DNA of 16,946 bases from an uncultured Treponema sp. (GTDB taxonomy: Bacteria; Spirochaetota; Spirochaetia; Treponematales; Treponemataceae), in contig CAJPOF010000054.1 of the NCBI GenBank assembly GCA_905372235.1, positions 1-16,946 of the forward strand, in the 5' to 3' direction. The stretch's first letter is position 1, and each line of letters opens with the position of its first letter. The notes under the pieces were generated by a model. That model was not told the DNA's origin and made no database searches. It saw only the letters and a list, made by a program, of their open reading frames with translations. A program made the position numbers and the translations under genes. Below are positions 6,898-13,745 of the stretch, piece by piece.

Positions 6898-7278
6898 ATG
6901 AACCTTAGAAGAATCACAGCCTTTTTCATTGATTTTTTTATTTCCGCATTGATAAATAATGTTCTGTTTTTGCTTTTTATAATTATCCCGCTTATGCGAC
7001 AAAATCCGCCAGACAATATAATTTTACGAGCGATATTTTCGACTTCGTTTGCATATTTGTATTTGATTTTGCGAGATTTGCCAAAATCGGGCAGCATCGG
7101 AAAAATGGTGATGAAATTAAAAATCATCGATGCGGAAACGAAAGAGCCTGCCTCAATCGGAAAAAGATTTCTTAGAAATGTGCCGCTTGTTTTTACCTGG
7201 GTTGAAATTATAATTTTTTTGTTTGCAAAAAGCAGGCTCGGCGACATGATTTCAAAAACTGATGTCGTGCAAAAGTAA
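6898..7278 (+). CDS. RDD-family integral membrane protein
   Basis: A 126-residue protein on the opposite strand from everything around it. It begins MNLRRITAFFIDFFI, the R-x-x-A-x-x-x-D signature of the RDD family near the N terminus, and continues with about three hydrophobic segments (residues about 8-32, 44-59 and 95-110). Between the second and third is SGSIGKMVMKLKI (64-76), the second conserved block of the family. RDD proteins are small inner-membrane proteins, some linked to ion transport; the role here is unknown. I chose ATG 6898 because AGGAG lies 5 bases upstream and the RDD block starts at once; longer in-frame extensions run into the palindromic element. It interrupts the otherwise one-directional biosynthetic locus between the acyltransferase and LolA-like genes and is probably not a pathway enzyme. 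Confidence 0.8.
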   Translation: MNLRRITAFFIDFFISALINNVLFLLFIIIPLMRQNPPDNIILRAIFSTSFAYLYLILRDLPKSGSIGKMVMKLKIIDAETKEPASIGKRFLRNVPLVFTWVEIIIFLFAKSRLGDMISKTDVVQK

Positions 7279-7333
7279 ATAAAATTCTAAAAACGCAGTC
7301 TGGTTTCTTTCAAGGGATTTTTTTAAGGATTCG

Positions 7334-7358
7334 GAAAAATCAGTTGTCCTGATTTTTC
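7334..7358. terminator. Possible bidirectional terminator between convergent genes
   Basis: GAAAAATCAG (7334-7343) and CTGATTTTTC (7349-7358) form a 10-bp stem with a 5-base loop, with A5/T5 on either side of a TCAG core. It overlaps the last codons and the TGA of the minus-strand acyltransferase and lies about 55 bases after the RDD stop. The GC content is low, so the call is weak. Confidence 0.35.
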
Positions 7359-8353
7359 GGCGTCTCTTCCAATCGCCAAAAATTGTAAAAGTTATACCAC
7401 TGGTACGGAAAACGGAGCGCATATTTTTCAAGAACGTTTACGAATTCTGTGCAAAGTTCGCCGATTCGCTCTTCCCTTTGCGTCCGTGCGCAGTCGAATG
7501 AAATTTTTGATTTTTCAACGAACATATTGTTCCTGGGAAACAGGGCGATGCTCTTTGTCCTTAATCCAAAGACATAATAAGTCGGAACTTTCAAAAGAGC
7601 CGCCAAAAGAAACACCCCATAAGGAAAATCCGCATCCTTTCCCAAAAACGGTCTTCTTATGCAACGGTTTCTCACCCGTGAACTGGTTCTGTCTGCGGCA
7701 AAAACTACAAGTCCGCCCTGCTCCAGTTTTTCCTGCAAAAGGATTATCGTTTCGGGCGTAATGTCGGAAGGGTCGATTACATTGAATTCGACTTTGGGAT
7801 TTATCTCGGCAATTGTCCTGTTGAACTGTTCCGTTGACTTCAGTTCCATTATGACTGTCACGGGAACATTCCGCTTGACCCCGGTTTTTCCAAAACTGAA
7901 AAGGCTTCGCAAAAGTTCGATGTTCCCAAGGTGCGAGCCTATTAAAATCGCCCCGACCCCTTCTTCCAGATTTTTTACCAAAGAACCGATGTCGTCATCA
8001 TGGGTTATGAGCGTTTCGTATTTTACTTTTCCAAGCCAGCCTTCCATTTTTTCCAAAAGGCAAATGCTGAAAGAGATTATCTGCCTGCACGGATTGACCA
8101 GCAGAGGCGTCCGCCCGTTCGTGAACTTTTTCATCTGACGTTGGTATGTAACGCAGGCAATTCTTGCTCGTCTTGAAAAAATATAATAGAAAAGTCCGAC
8201 AGGAACGGCGATAAGATGCATAAGCCAGCGGGGCATTATAGAAAAAAGAAAAAGGACGAATTTCAACGCCTTGTTTGATTTTATGACTTCTTTTTGGTCA
8301 GCCCAATGAGCAAGTTCTTCCGCAGAGGGTTTTAAGTCCGGTTTTTTAGACAT
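7340..8353 (-). CDS. LpxL/HtrB-like lysophospholipid acyltransferase (C-terminal half of an ApeJ-type pair)
   Basis: A 337-residue membrane-associated acyltransferase of the lipid A biosynthesis (LpxL/HtrB) type. A hydrophobic anchor lies near residues 30-58. The catalytic block is SHLGNIE (His141 with Glu146, the H-x4-E signature), and a second block AADRTSSRVRN is near residue 225. It probably transfers an acyl chain, possibly the aryl-polyene chain itself, from ACP to a lipid acceptor at the inner membrane. In the proteobacterial clusters I recall, a glycosyltransferase domain and this acyltransferase domain belong to one polypeptide; here they are two genes. I prefer ATG 8353 because GGAG lies 8 bases upstream; an earlier ATG at 8371 would add six residues but has no Shine-Dalgarno. 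It overlaps the upstream glycosyltransferase gene by 8 bases. Confidence 0.82.
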   Translation of the reverse strand: MSKKPDLKPSAEELAHWADQKEVIKSNKALKFVLFLFSIMPRWLMHLIAVPVGLFYYIFSRRARIACVTYQRQMKKFTNGRTPLLVNPCRQIISFSICLLEKMEGWLGKVKYETLITHDDDIGSLVKNLEEGVGAILIGSHLGNIELLRSLFSFGKTGVKRNVPVTVIMELKSTEQFNRTIAEINPKVEFNVIDPSDITPETIILLQEKLEQGGLVVFAADRTSSRVRNRCIRRPFLGKDADFPYGVFLLAALLKVPTYYVFGLRTKSIALFPRNNMFVEKSKISFDCARTQREERIGELCTEFVNVLEKYALRFPYQWYNFYNFWRLEETPKNQDN

Positions 8354-9095
8354 TTTTCCGTCTCCGGACATTCAGAAAAATCAGTTTGGGAATTCTAAAA
8401 AACATTCCGATACACAGACGCATATATACAAACGAAATACGGATATTGTCCCGAACAATCCTGAAATTTGAAATGCCGTCTTTTGGGTAGCTGACTTTCA
8501 CCGACTCGGAAACCACCGGAACTCCAAGCCAATAAAGATGCACCAAAATGTCTACATCAAAGCCCATCCGTGGGTCAACCAATGTATGCCGCCGTATAAG
8601 TTTTAGGCAAGGCTCTACAGGATAAACCCTAAATCCAATCAGCGCATCTTTTATCGCGCCTGAAAGCGTCACAAAATGAATCCATGCGTTGGCGATTTTC
8701 CTGCCGTTCACCCTTTCTTTTGGGGCGGACTCATCGTATTCAGGAAATCCGCATATCACTGCATCAGGATTTTCCATTGATTTTTCAAGAAAATGCTGCA
8801 CCCTATCTGCGTCGTGCTGCCCGTCGGAATCAATCTGAAGAACATGGGTAAGTTCCATCTCCGCCGCCTTCAGTATTCCGGAGCGCATCGCAATTCCCTT
8901 TCCCATGTTTTTCTTGTGCCGAACAACGTGAACAAGGCTGTATTTTTCTGCCACACGCTCAATATAAGCAGCATTTTCTGTGTCGTTTCCGTCATCAATA
9001 ACGATTATCGGAAATCCGTATTTTTCCAGATTTTTTACAACGCCTTCAAGAGTAGAACCATGATTGTAGACAGGAACAACAAAACCGTATTTCAT
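8346..9095 (-). CDS. Family 2 glycosyltransferase
   Basis: A 249-residue GT-A-fold glycosyltransferase of the dolichyl-phosphate-mannose-synthase-like GT2 group. Motifs in order are PVYNHG (8-13) at the nucleotide-binding N terminus, IDDGND (33-38), NMGKG (63-67) and DSDGQHD (89-95) with the metal-binding acidic residues. The C-terminal 35 residues are hydrophobic and basic (VYMRLCIGMFFRIPKL), so it probably attaches to the inner membrane. It likely adds a sugar to the lipid anchor of the polyene. Its ATG at 9095 overlaps the stop of the upstream dehydratase gene by 4 bases, and its own 3' end overlaps the acyltransferase start, which shows tight coupling. The donor and acceptor cannot be told from sequence. 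Confidence 0.85.
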   Translation of the reverse strand: MKYGFVVPVYNHGSTLEGVVKNLEKYGFPIIVIDDGNDTENAAYIERVAEKYSLVHVVRHKKNMGKGIAMRSGILKAAEMELTHVLQIDSDGQHDADRVQHFLEKSMENPDAVICGFPEYDESAPKERVNGRKIANAWIHFVTLSGAIKDALIGFRVYPVEPCLKLIRRHTLVDPRMGFDVDILVHLYWLGVPVVSESVKVSYPKDGISNFRIVRDNIRISFVYMRLCIGMFFRIPKLIFLNVRRRKNV

Positions 9096-9460
9096 TCCGG
9101 AATCACAGAAAAACTCCCCGAAGAATAGACCTTGCCCTCGATATCGGCGTCTTGCATGGAAAAGTTCACAGAACTTTTTTCAGCCCTATACTCAAGGTCA
9201 AGATGGACATTCGTGTCCGGTCTTATGGGATTGGAAAATTTTATTCGTTTTATGGCAGGAACATAGCGTTGCGTATTAAAATATTTTCTTGAAAATCTGG
9301 TTACTACTTCGAATTGCGCCACCGCAGGCAGAAGTTTGAATTCGGGAAAATGACCGTCAAAAAAATCGCTGAACTCAGGAATCGAAAATTCCAAGGAAAC
9401 AGAATTTTCTTTTTTTTCCACGATTTTTTCATCTACAATGCCGTGCAAATTCTGTGTCAT
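9092..9460 (-). CDS. apeI: ApeI-like hot-dog dehydratase subunit
   Basis: A 122-residue hot-dog-fold protein. The block FFDGHFPEFKLLP (33-45) followed by Glu51 matches the FabA/FabZ active-site helix, so both the histidine (His37) and the acid (Glu51) are in place. It should dehydrate 3-hydroxyacyl-ACP in the cytosol. In aryl-polyene synthesis two such proteins (ApeI and ApeP types) form a heterodimer; the partner lies at 928-1440 at the other end of the locus. At 122 residues it is somewhat shorter than FabZ (about 145-150). It ends in a 4-base overlap with the glycosyltransferase gene, and its start abuts the stop of the ligase fusion gene (sharing base 9460). Confidence 0.78.
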   Translation of the reverse strand: MTQNLHGIVDEKIVEKKENSVSLEFSIPEFSDFFDGHFPEFKLLPAVAQFEVVTRFSRKYFNTQRYVPAIKRIKFSNPIRPDTNVHLDLEYRAEKSSVNFSMQDADIEGKVYSSGSFSVIPE

Positions 9461-11499
9461 TATTTTTCTCCATCCGAAGCGAACATCGCCTCGATTTCTG
9501 CCTTATGCTTTTTCCCCTGCACATCCACAGGAATCGCATCGGGAAATCTCCATCGCTTGGGAATCACGATGTTTTCAAAGAACTGTAGCAAAAAATCGTG
9601 AAAATATCTATTGATAAGGAATTTTTCCATTCCCTCGAACTTTTTCTTTCCGTCAGAATTAAGGACCACCGCAGCCGCAAGATATTGGCGCACATCGTTT
9701 TGAAGCGCAATGACCTTCACATCCTGAACAAGACCGCTCTGCATAATGCGGGACTCGACTTCGGTAAGGCTTATGCGTTTTTCCTCGATTTTGACAATAG
9801 AATCTGCCCGCCCTTTCAGAATGAACGAACCGTCCGGGAAAATCTCCGCCAAATCCGCCGTCGCAAATCCTTCGGGATTTTTTATGTACGGACTTACAAT
9901 TCTAAGGCATCCGTCATCGCCAATCCAAATTTTGGCATTGTCGAAAGGCGTGAACCTAAGACCATTTTTGGACTGCTGCCGATACGCAATTCCGCTCGTT
10001 TCCGTAGAACCGTATACCTCAAGCGGACAGAAGCCAAAAACTTTCTCTGTCTTTTTTGCAAGTTCTTCCGAACAAGCTCCGCCGCTCGAAAAAATCCACG
10101 GATTTTTCAAAGAAAGCCTGTCCTCAATCTCAACCGTCCGTTTAAGAAAAGCGGGAGTCGCAATTATCATGTATTTTTCATCCGCAAGAGTTTCGAATTC
10201 TTCAGGAACTGTAATCCGTTTTCGCCGGAAAGGAACACCCAACGTAAACGGAAGAGAAATGCCGAACAAAAATCCATAAATGTGGTGCTGGCTCACAGTT
10301 GTCACAAGTTTTCGTTCTACAAATTCCTTTCCCCACTTTGAAATTATGAACGCATTGTCCTCTTCAAATTCCTTCATTCGCTGAAGAACTGCCTTGGGCT
10401 TTCCGGTAGAACCCGAGGTGAACATCAAAATTCTAGTCAAAGAAGAATCGATTGAAGGAGTGTTTCGCACAAATTCATCCGACGGCACGGAAGATTTTTC
10501 GATGATATCCACAATCGACACAGATTCCGGAACTTCCTGATCCGTCAAAAAAATGGAGTCTTGAGTTCTTATTTCCTTTATGTAACTTTCGGAAATGTTT
10601 TGTGTCAAAAAAATGCGTTTTTTACATTGCAGAAGGGCGGCAAAAGAACAAAGAAAATACCAATAATCCTCGCAGTGCAAAATCCAGTCGTCGGAAGCAT
10701 TGTCCATCACAAAGCGACGAACCCTAGCGGAATCCTCCAAAAAATCTTTCCACGTTTTGAAGTTTTTTTCCGACCACGAACCTTCGTAACAAAGGACGTG
10801 AGAATCACTTCTTGAATCGGAAGTAAATTTTGTAAATGAATAAGATTTTATCATCTTCCTGTCCACCCTCTTTCGAACCAAAAATTCCACGGCAAAAAGA
10901 AGCCCCATCAAAACATACGAAATTCCGCCGTTGTATATCGACCAAATTTTCCCGTTCAGCTCAGGACTTCCAAAATCATAAAGAGCGGTAAAACCCGCCG
11001 CCGTTCCGTTCAAAACAAAAAAGCAACACCAAACGATTGTCACTTTTTTTGCATACTTTTCGACATTTTTTTCGTAGGACGAACCCTTAATCCGCTTGTC
11101 CATCATCATGGCAAAGCGAAAAATCATATTCGGCTCAAAAAAAAGCGTAGAACCGAACACAAAAAGAAGCGTAAGGCTTATGCCCAACGAATACAGTTTC
11201 AGGAATTTGTCGGAATCAAAGATAAAACAAAGAAGCCCCGCAAGTAAAAAAAGCGCAGAACTGAGCATAGGTCGCCAATCCAGCGCTTTTTTTTCAGGCT
11301 TTCCGCCATCCTTTGATTTTCTTTTTCCTGTAATACCCAAGAAAAAAGCGCCCGAGAGCGCAATCACGCAAAGCGACAATATCCGAATTGGAAGATGCAA
11401 CACAACAAGAAGTGTGAACACCAACAGCGGATACATCGCCATGATGACATAGGAAAAAACTTTAAGAATTTTCCTTAATCTAAGCCATGTAAGGAACAA
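9460..11499 (-). CDS. Fusion of an ApeG-like membrane domain and an ApeH-like AMP-dependent acyl/aryl ligase
   Basis: A 679-residue protein with two parts. Residues 1 to about 210 hold five to six hydrophobic segments (near 16-55, 78-95, 105-120, 153-172, 190-207), like the small membrane protein coded separately in aryl-polyene clusters. Residues about 220-679 are an ANL-superfamily adenylating enzyme: FTSGSTGKPKAV (360-371, P-loop A3), YGSTETSG (496-503, A5), TADLAEIFPDG (547-557) with GRADSIVKIEEKRIS (563-577, A7/A8), and a C-terminal lysine in QGKKHK near 665. It should activate an aryl or acyl acid with ATP and load it on an ACP or CoA. The start is odd: the only codon fitting the overlap is TTG at 11499, 20 bases inside the ACP gene, with a poor Shine-Dalgarno; ATG codons at residues 20 and 22 would cut into TM1. 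Confidence 0.82.
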   Translation of the reverse strand: MFLTWLRLRKILKVFSYVIMAMYPLLVFTLLVVLHLPIRILSLCVIALSGAFFLGITGKRKSKDGGKPEKKALDWRPMLSSALFLLAGLLCFIFDSDKFLKLYSLGISLTLLFVFGSTLFFEPNMIFRFAMMMDKRIKGSSYEKNVEKYAKKVTIVWCCFFVLNGTAAGFTALYDFGSPELNGKIWSIYNGGISYVLMGLLFAVEFLVRKRVDRKMIKSYSFTKFTSDSRSDSHVLCYEGSWSEKNFKTWKDFLEDSARVRRFVMDNASDDWILHCEDYWYFLCSFAALLQCKKRIFLTQNISESYIKEIRTQDSIFLTDQEVPESVSIVDIIEKSSVPSDEFVRNTPSIDSSLTRILMFTSGSTGKPKAVLQRMKEFEEDNAFIISKWGKEFVERKLVTTVSQHHIYGFLFGISLPFTLGVPFRRKRITVPEEFETLADEKYMIIATPAFLKRTVEIEDRLSLKNPWIFSSGGACSEELAKKTEKVFGFCPLEVYGSTETSGIAYRQQSKNGLRFTPFDNAKIWIGDDGCLRIVSPYIKNPEGFATADLAEIFPDGSFILKGRADSIVKIEEKRISLTEVESRIMQSGLVQDVKVIALQNDVRQYLAAAVVLNSDGKKKFEGMEKFLINRYFHDFLLQFFENIVIPKRWRFPDAIPVDVQGKKHKAEIEAMFASDGEK

Positions 11500-11728
11500 G
11501 AGCGTCCACCACGTCCTGAATGTTCTTTACAGTCTTGAAAATTGCAGGATCGATTTTGGTATCAGCCGGCATGAATTCCTTCATTTTCTGAATCAAGTCA
11601 ATGGAATCGATTGAATCAAGTTCCAAATCGTCGAACAATGTCGCCGAAGGAGTTACCGCCCCTTCCTCAATCTCAAATTCTGAAACAAGAATATCCTTTA
11701 GCTTGTTAAAAATCTCGTCTTTTGACAT
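11480..11728 (-). CDS. Acyl carrier protein (second of two)
   Basis: An 82-residue acidic carrier protein. The phosphopantetheine attachment motif is LDSIDSI with Ser39, and the four-helix pattern and length are typical of ACPs. It should carry the starter or growing polyene as a thioester in the cytosol. It lies one base after the first ACP gene and its 3' end overlaps the ligase fusion by 20 bases. Aryl-polyene clusters carry two ACPs in the same place (ApeE and ApeF); by order this corresponds to the second, but I do not assign the letter firmly. Confidence 0.9.
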   Translation of the reverse strand: MSKDEIFNKLKDILVSEFEIEEGAVTPSATLFDDLELDSIDSIDLIQKMKEFMPADTKIDPAIFKTVKNIQDVVDALVPYMA

Positions 11729-11729
11729 T

Positions 11730-11993
11730 TTACCCTCTGTTTTGGCTAATATATTCAGCTAACGCATCAACCGATGCGAAATGCTTTTTGCTGTCAGCGC
11801 TTTCTGAAGAAAATTTCACACCGAACTTCTTTTTAAGTCCAACTCCCAACTCAAGAGCATCGATTGAATCAAGTCCAAGTCCCTCGCCAAAAAGAGGCTC
11901 GGAATCTACAATATTCTCAGGTGTAATGTCTTCCAGTTGCAGCGAAGAGATGATTGTCTCTTTAATCTCCCGCTTTAAGTCAAGGTTTTCCAT
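11730..11993 (-). CDS. Acyl carrier protein (first of two)
   Basis: An 87-residue carrier protein with the motif GLDSIDALEL; Ser43 is the expected phosphopantetheine site. The sequence between helices is longer and more basic than in the second ACP (LKKKFGVKF), so the two probably serve different partners, for example one for the starter ligase and one for chain extension. This division is inference. GAGGAG lies 11 bases upstream of ATG 11993. A 203-base gap precedes it, which is the largest gap in the right half of the locus and may hold its own promoter. Confidence 0.9.
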   Translation of the reverse strand: MENLDLKREIKETIISSLQLEDITPENIVDSEPLFGEGLGLDSIDALELGVGLKKKFGVKFSSESADSKKHFASVDALAEYISQNRG

Positions 11994-12196
11994 AGAAAAA
12001 TGTTCTCCTCGTCAGCGATTTAATCATTATAATTAATGGAAAAATAAAATTCTAGTGCTTTTAAGGAAACGCTTTGCTCGTCGCCGGAGACAAGTGGCTT
12101 TAGATTTTGCCGATTTTTCAAGCGGATTGGAAAAAGCGTTGCGCAATGAACGGAGAACAGAAAATCCGCCGGAAATTGCTTCCGAGCCGATAAAAA
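11994..12196. other. Gap before the ACP genes with a possible terminator and -10 box
   Basis: Just after the acyltransferase stop, minus-strand bases form GC-t-CGGAA / TTCCG-GC with a loop of about 5 (a 7-bp stem with one bulge) followed by GGATTTTC, a weak terminator-like hairpin. Further along, a perfect TATAAT lies in AT-rich sequence about 45 bases before the ACP start, but the -35 is poor. Together this suggests partial termination and re-initiation. Confidence 0.3.
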
Positions 12197-13066
12197 TCAG
12201 TCCTCGGTTTTATCCCTGTTCGTAACATAAATTTCATCGTTCTTTTTTACCGCAGACAAAAGCACTTCTTCGATTTTTTCAGTAATACGTTTTGCGGCAA
12301 TCGTTTCAGAACAATCCTTATAATCGGAAATCTTGATTTCAGGAAGCATCTGAAAATCGTATTTGTACACTTCCTGATGGTTGTAAGAAAACCACGGGTC
12401 GTGCTTTCCGAGTCCGTATTTGTCGTTTCCGCCAACAAGAACCGGAAGAATGTCACATTTTGAATAATAGGCGATGCGTGCCGCACCTTTTTTGAACGGA
12501 TTTTTTCCGTGGCGTGGGGTTCTTGTTCCTTCCGGAAATATTATGACATTGTTTCCCTTGTCGATGGTTTCTTTGCAAAGTCGGCAAAGCTCCTCAAAAT
12601 CAAGAGAATTTACAATGTAGCACTGCCGAATTACTCCCCCAATTACAGTTTTAGCAAGTCCGCTGCGGACTATGCAATTCGCATTGGGAACAAGCGACAT
12701 TATGAACACAAAGTCCAACACCGAAGGATGATTTGCGACTATCACCTTTCCGTGAATGTTCCTCCACCTTGACTTGTCGCCGGCATTCAGGCGAAGCACG
12801 CCAAGCCCCTTCATAATATTTGAAAACATTCTGAACGAAGCCGACACAAATTTCCGTGCCTCAACCTGAAATTTTTCTTTGGGATGCACAAAAACCCGAA
12901 TCCACGGAAAAACCAAGAGCGCTAAAACCACGCTCCCAAGTCCAAAAAATAGATAGCAAAAATGCTTTGCAAGCATCTGATAAAGATACAGCGGAAGACG
13001 ATACCATTTTACAGGAGCAAGTTCTTTATGGTTGTACCGTTCGTACAATTCTTCCTTTGTGTACAT
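12197..13066 (-). CDS. PlsC-type 1-acyl-glycerol-phosphate acyltransferase homologue (ApeD-like)
   Basis: A 289-residue LPLAT-superfamily protein. It has a hydrophobic segment at about residues 38-60, then the catalytic NHPSVLD (112-118, H-x4-D) and FPEGTRT (177-183, substrate-phosphate binding). It is expected on the cytosolic face of the inner membrane, placing an acyl group on a glycerol-phosphate or similar acceptor. A PlsC homologue just before the two ACPs is a constant of aryl-polyene clusters and is thought to help build the lipid anchor. GGGAG precedes ATG 13066 by about 7 bases, and the upstream gene ends 13 bases away. A housekeeping PlsC is the main alternative, but the position argues against it. 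Confidence 0.85.
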   Translation of the reverse strand: MYTKEELYERYNHKELAPVKWYRLPLYLYQMLAKHFCYLFFGLGSVVLALLVFPWIRVFVHPKEKFQVEARKFVSASFRMFSNIMKGLGVLRLNAGDKSRWRNIHGKVIVANHPSVLDFVFIMSLVPNANCIVRSGLAKTVIGGVIRQCYIVNSLDFEELCRLCKETIDKGNNVIIFPEGTRTPRHGKNPFKKGAARIAYYSKCDILPVLVGGNDKYGLGKHDPWFSYNHQEVYKYDFQMLPEIKISDYKDCSETIAAKRITEKIEEVLLSAVKKNDEIYVTNRDKTED

Positions 13067-13079
13067 AATTTTCTCCCAT

Positions 13080-13670
13080 CTACATTTTTTCTAAATCACA
13101 AGGACTTTTTATTTCCATCGGATTGACTTCTGTTCCGCCTTCCGACCTTGAAACAATGCATGCAAGAGCCATCGGATTATTGTTTCCCTGGCGAGAAACC
13201 CCATATTCATCGGGAATATATTCATCGGCATAAACAAACAAAATCTTTTCTTCGCTTCCTGCTACCACCGGAGAAATCGAAGCCAAAAAAGCAGAATTGA
13301 AATTGTTCTTAGAAGGATATATCACAGAGTAGCCGGCTTTTAGCCCAAGACAAAGACTTGCAGAAGCAATCGGGGCGTTAAAAACGCTTAGAGTAAAAGA
13401 AGCAGGAAGGATTTCCGAGTCTTCCAAAAGGCTTTTATCTATAGAAAATTCCCGTCCGATTTCGCCGCGAAACGAGACAAAAACCTGCTTACATTCCGCT
13501 GCCGACGGATTTTTCTCTAAAAGTTCATGGACAACCTGAATCGTCATCCTTGTGATTTGACTTAGACGACGTTTGAAAAGCGAATCCGCAAACTCAAGCG
13601 CCGGCTTTTCCTTGGGATTATCGCTAGATGGCTGCCATGTATGTACGTCAGAAACATAAATCTTTTCCAT
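13080..13670 (-). CDS. apeC: Beta-ketoacyl synthase-like N-terminal-domain protein (ApeC-like chain-length factor)
   Basis: A 196-residue protein related to the N-terminal half of ketosynthases (the Ketoacyl-synt_2 type found in aryl-polyene loci). Features include KRRLSQITRM (33-42) and SVFNAPIASAS (95-105) at the position of the KS nucleophile elbow, with no catalytic cysteine there and no HGTGT or second histidine region. It is therefore not itself a condensing enzyme. The expected role is the chain-length-factor-like partner of the catalytic ketosynthase at 1604-2797. The family members I remember are somewhat longer (around 240 residues), so this one is short. No clear Shine-Dalgarno precedes ATG 13670; instead a stable hairpin (13684-13722) lies 14 bases upstream. 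The acyltransferase gene follows after 13 bases. Confidence 0.75.
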   Translation of the reverse strand: MEKIYVSDVHTWQPSSDNPKEKPALEFADSLFKRRLSQITRMTIQVVHELLEKNPSAAECKQVFVSFRGEIGREFSIDKSLLEDSEILPASFTLSVFNAPIASASLCLGLKAGYSVIYPSKNNFNSAFLASISPVVAGSEEKILFVYADEYIPDEYGVSRQGNNNPMALACIVSRSEGGTEVNPMEIKSPCDLEKM

Positions 13671-13683
13671 GCTGTATAAAATC

Positions 13684-13722
13684 GGAAGTACAATAAGGGA
13701 AAACCCGATTTATTTTACTTCC
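13684..13722. promoter_or_regulatory. Stable hairpin before the chain-length-factor gene
   Basis: GGAAGTA (13684-13690) pairs with TACTTCC (13716-13722). Inside it AATAA (13692-13696) pairs with TTATT (13710-13714) and GGG (13697-13699) with CCC (13704-13706) around a 4-base loop, with a 1x1 mismatch and a 3-base bulge. It fills most of the 75-base gap after the methyltransferase. There is no T-run after it, so it may act on RNA processing or translation rather than termination. Confidence 0.5.
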
Positions 13723-13745
13723 AACGATTCCTCCATGTTCAGTTT

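Noticed and set aside
9598..10341. 247-residue open frame on the plus strand
   Set aside because: It is antisense to the ligase gene, has no ribosome-binding site or domain-like sequence, and the ligase motifs on the minus strand explain the region.
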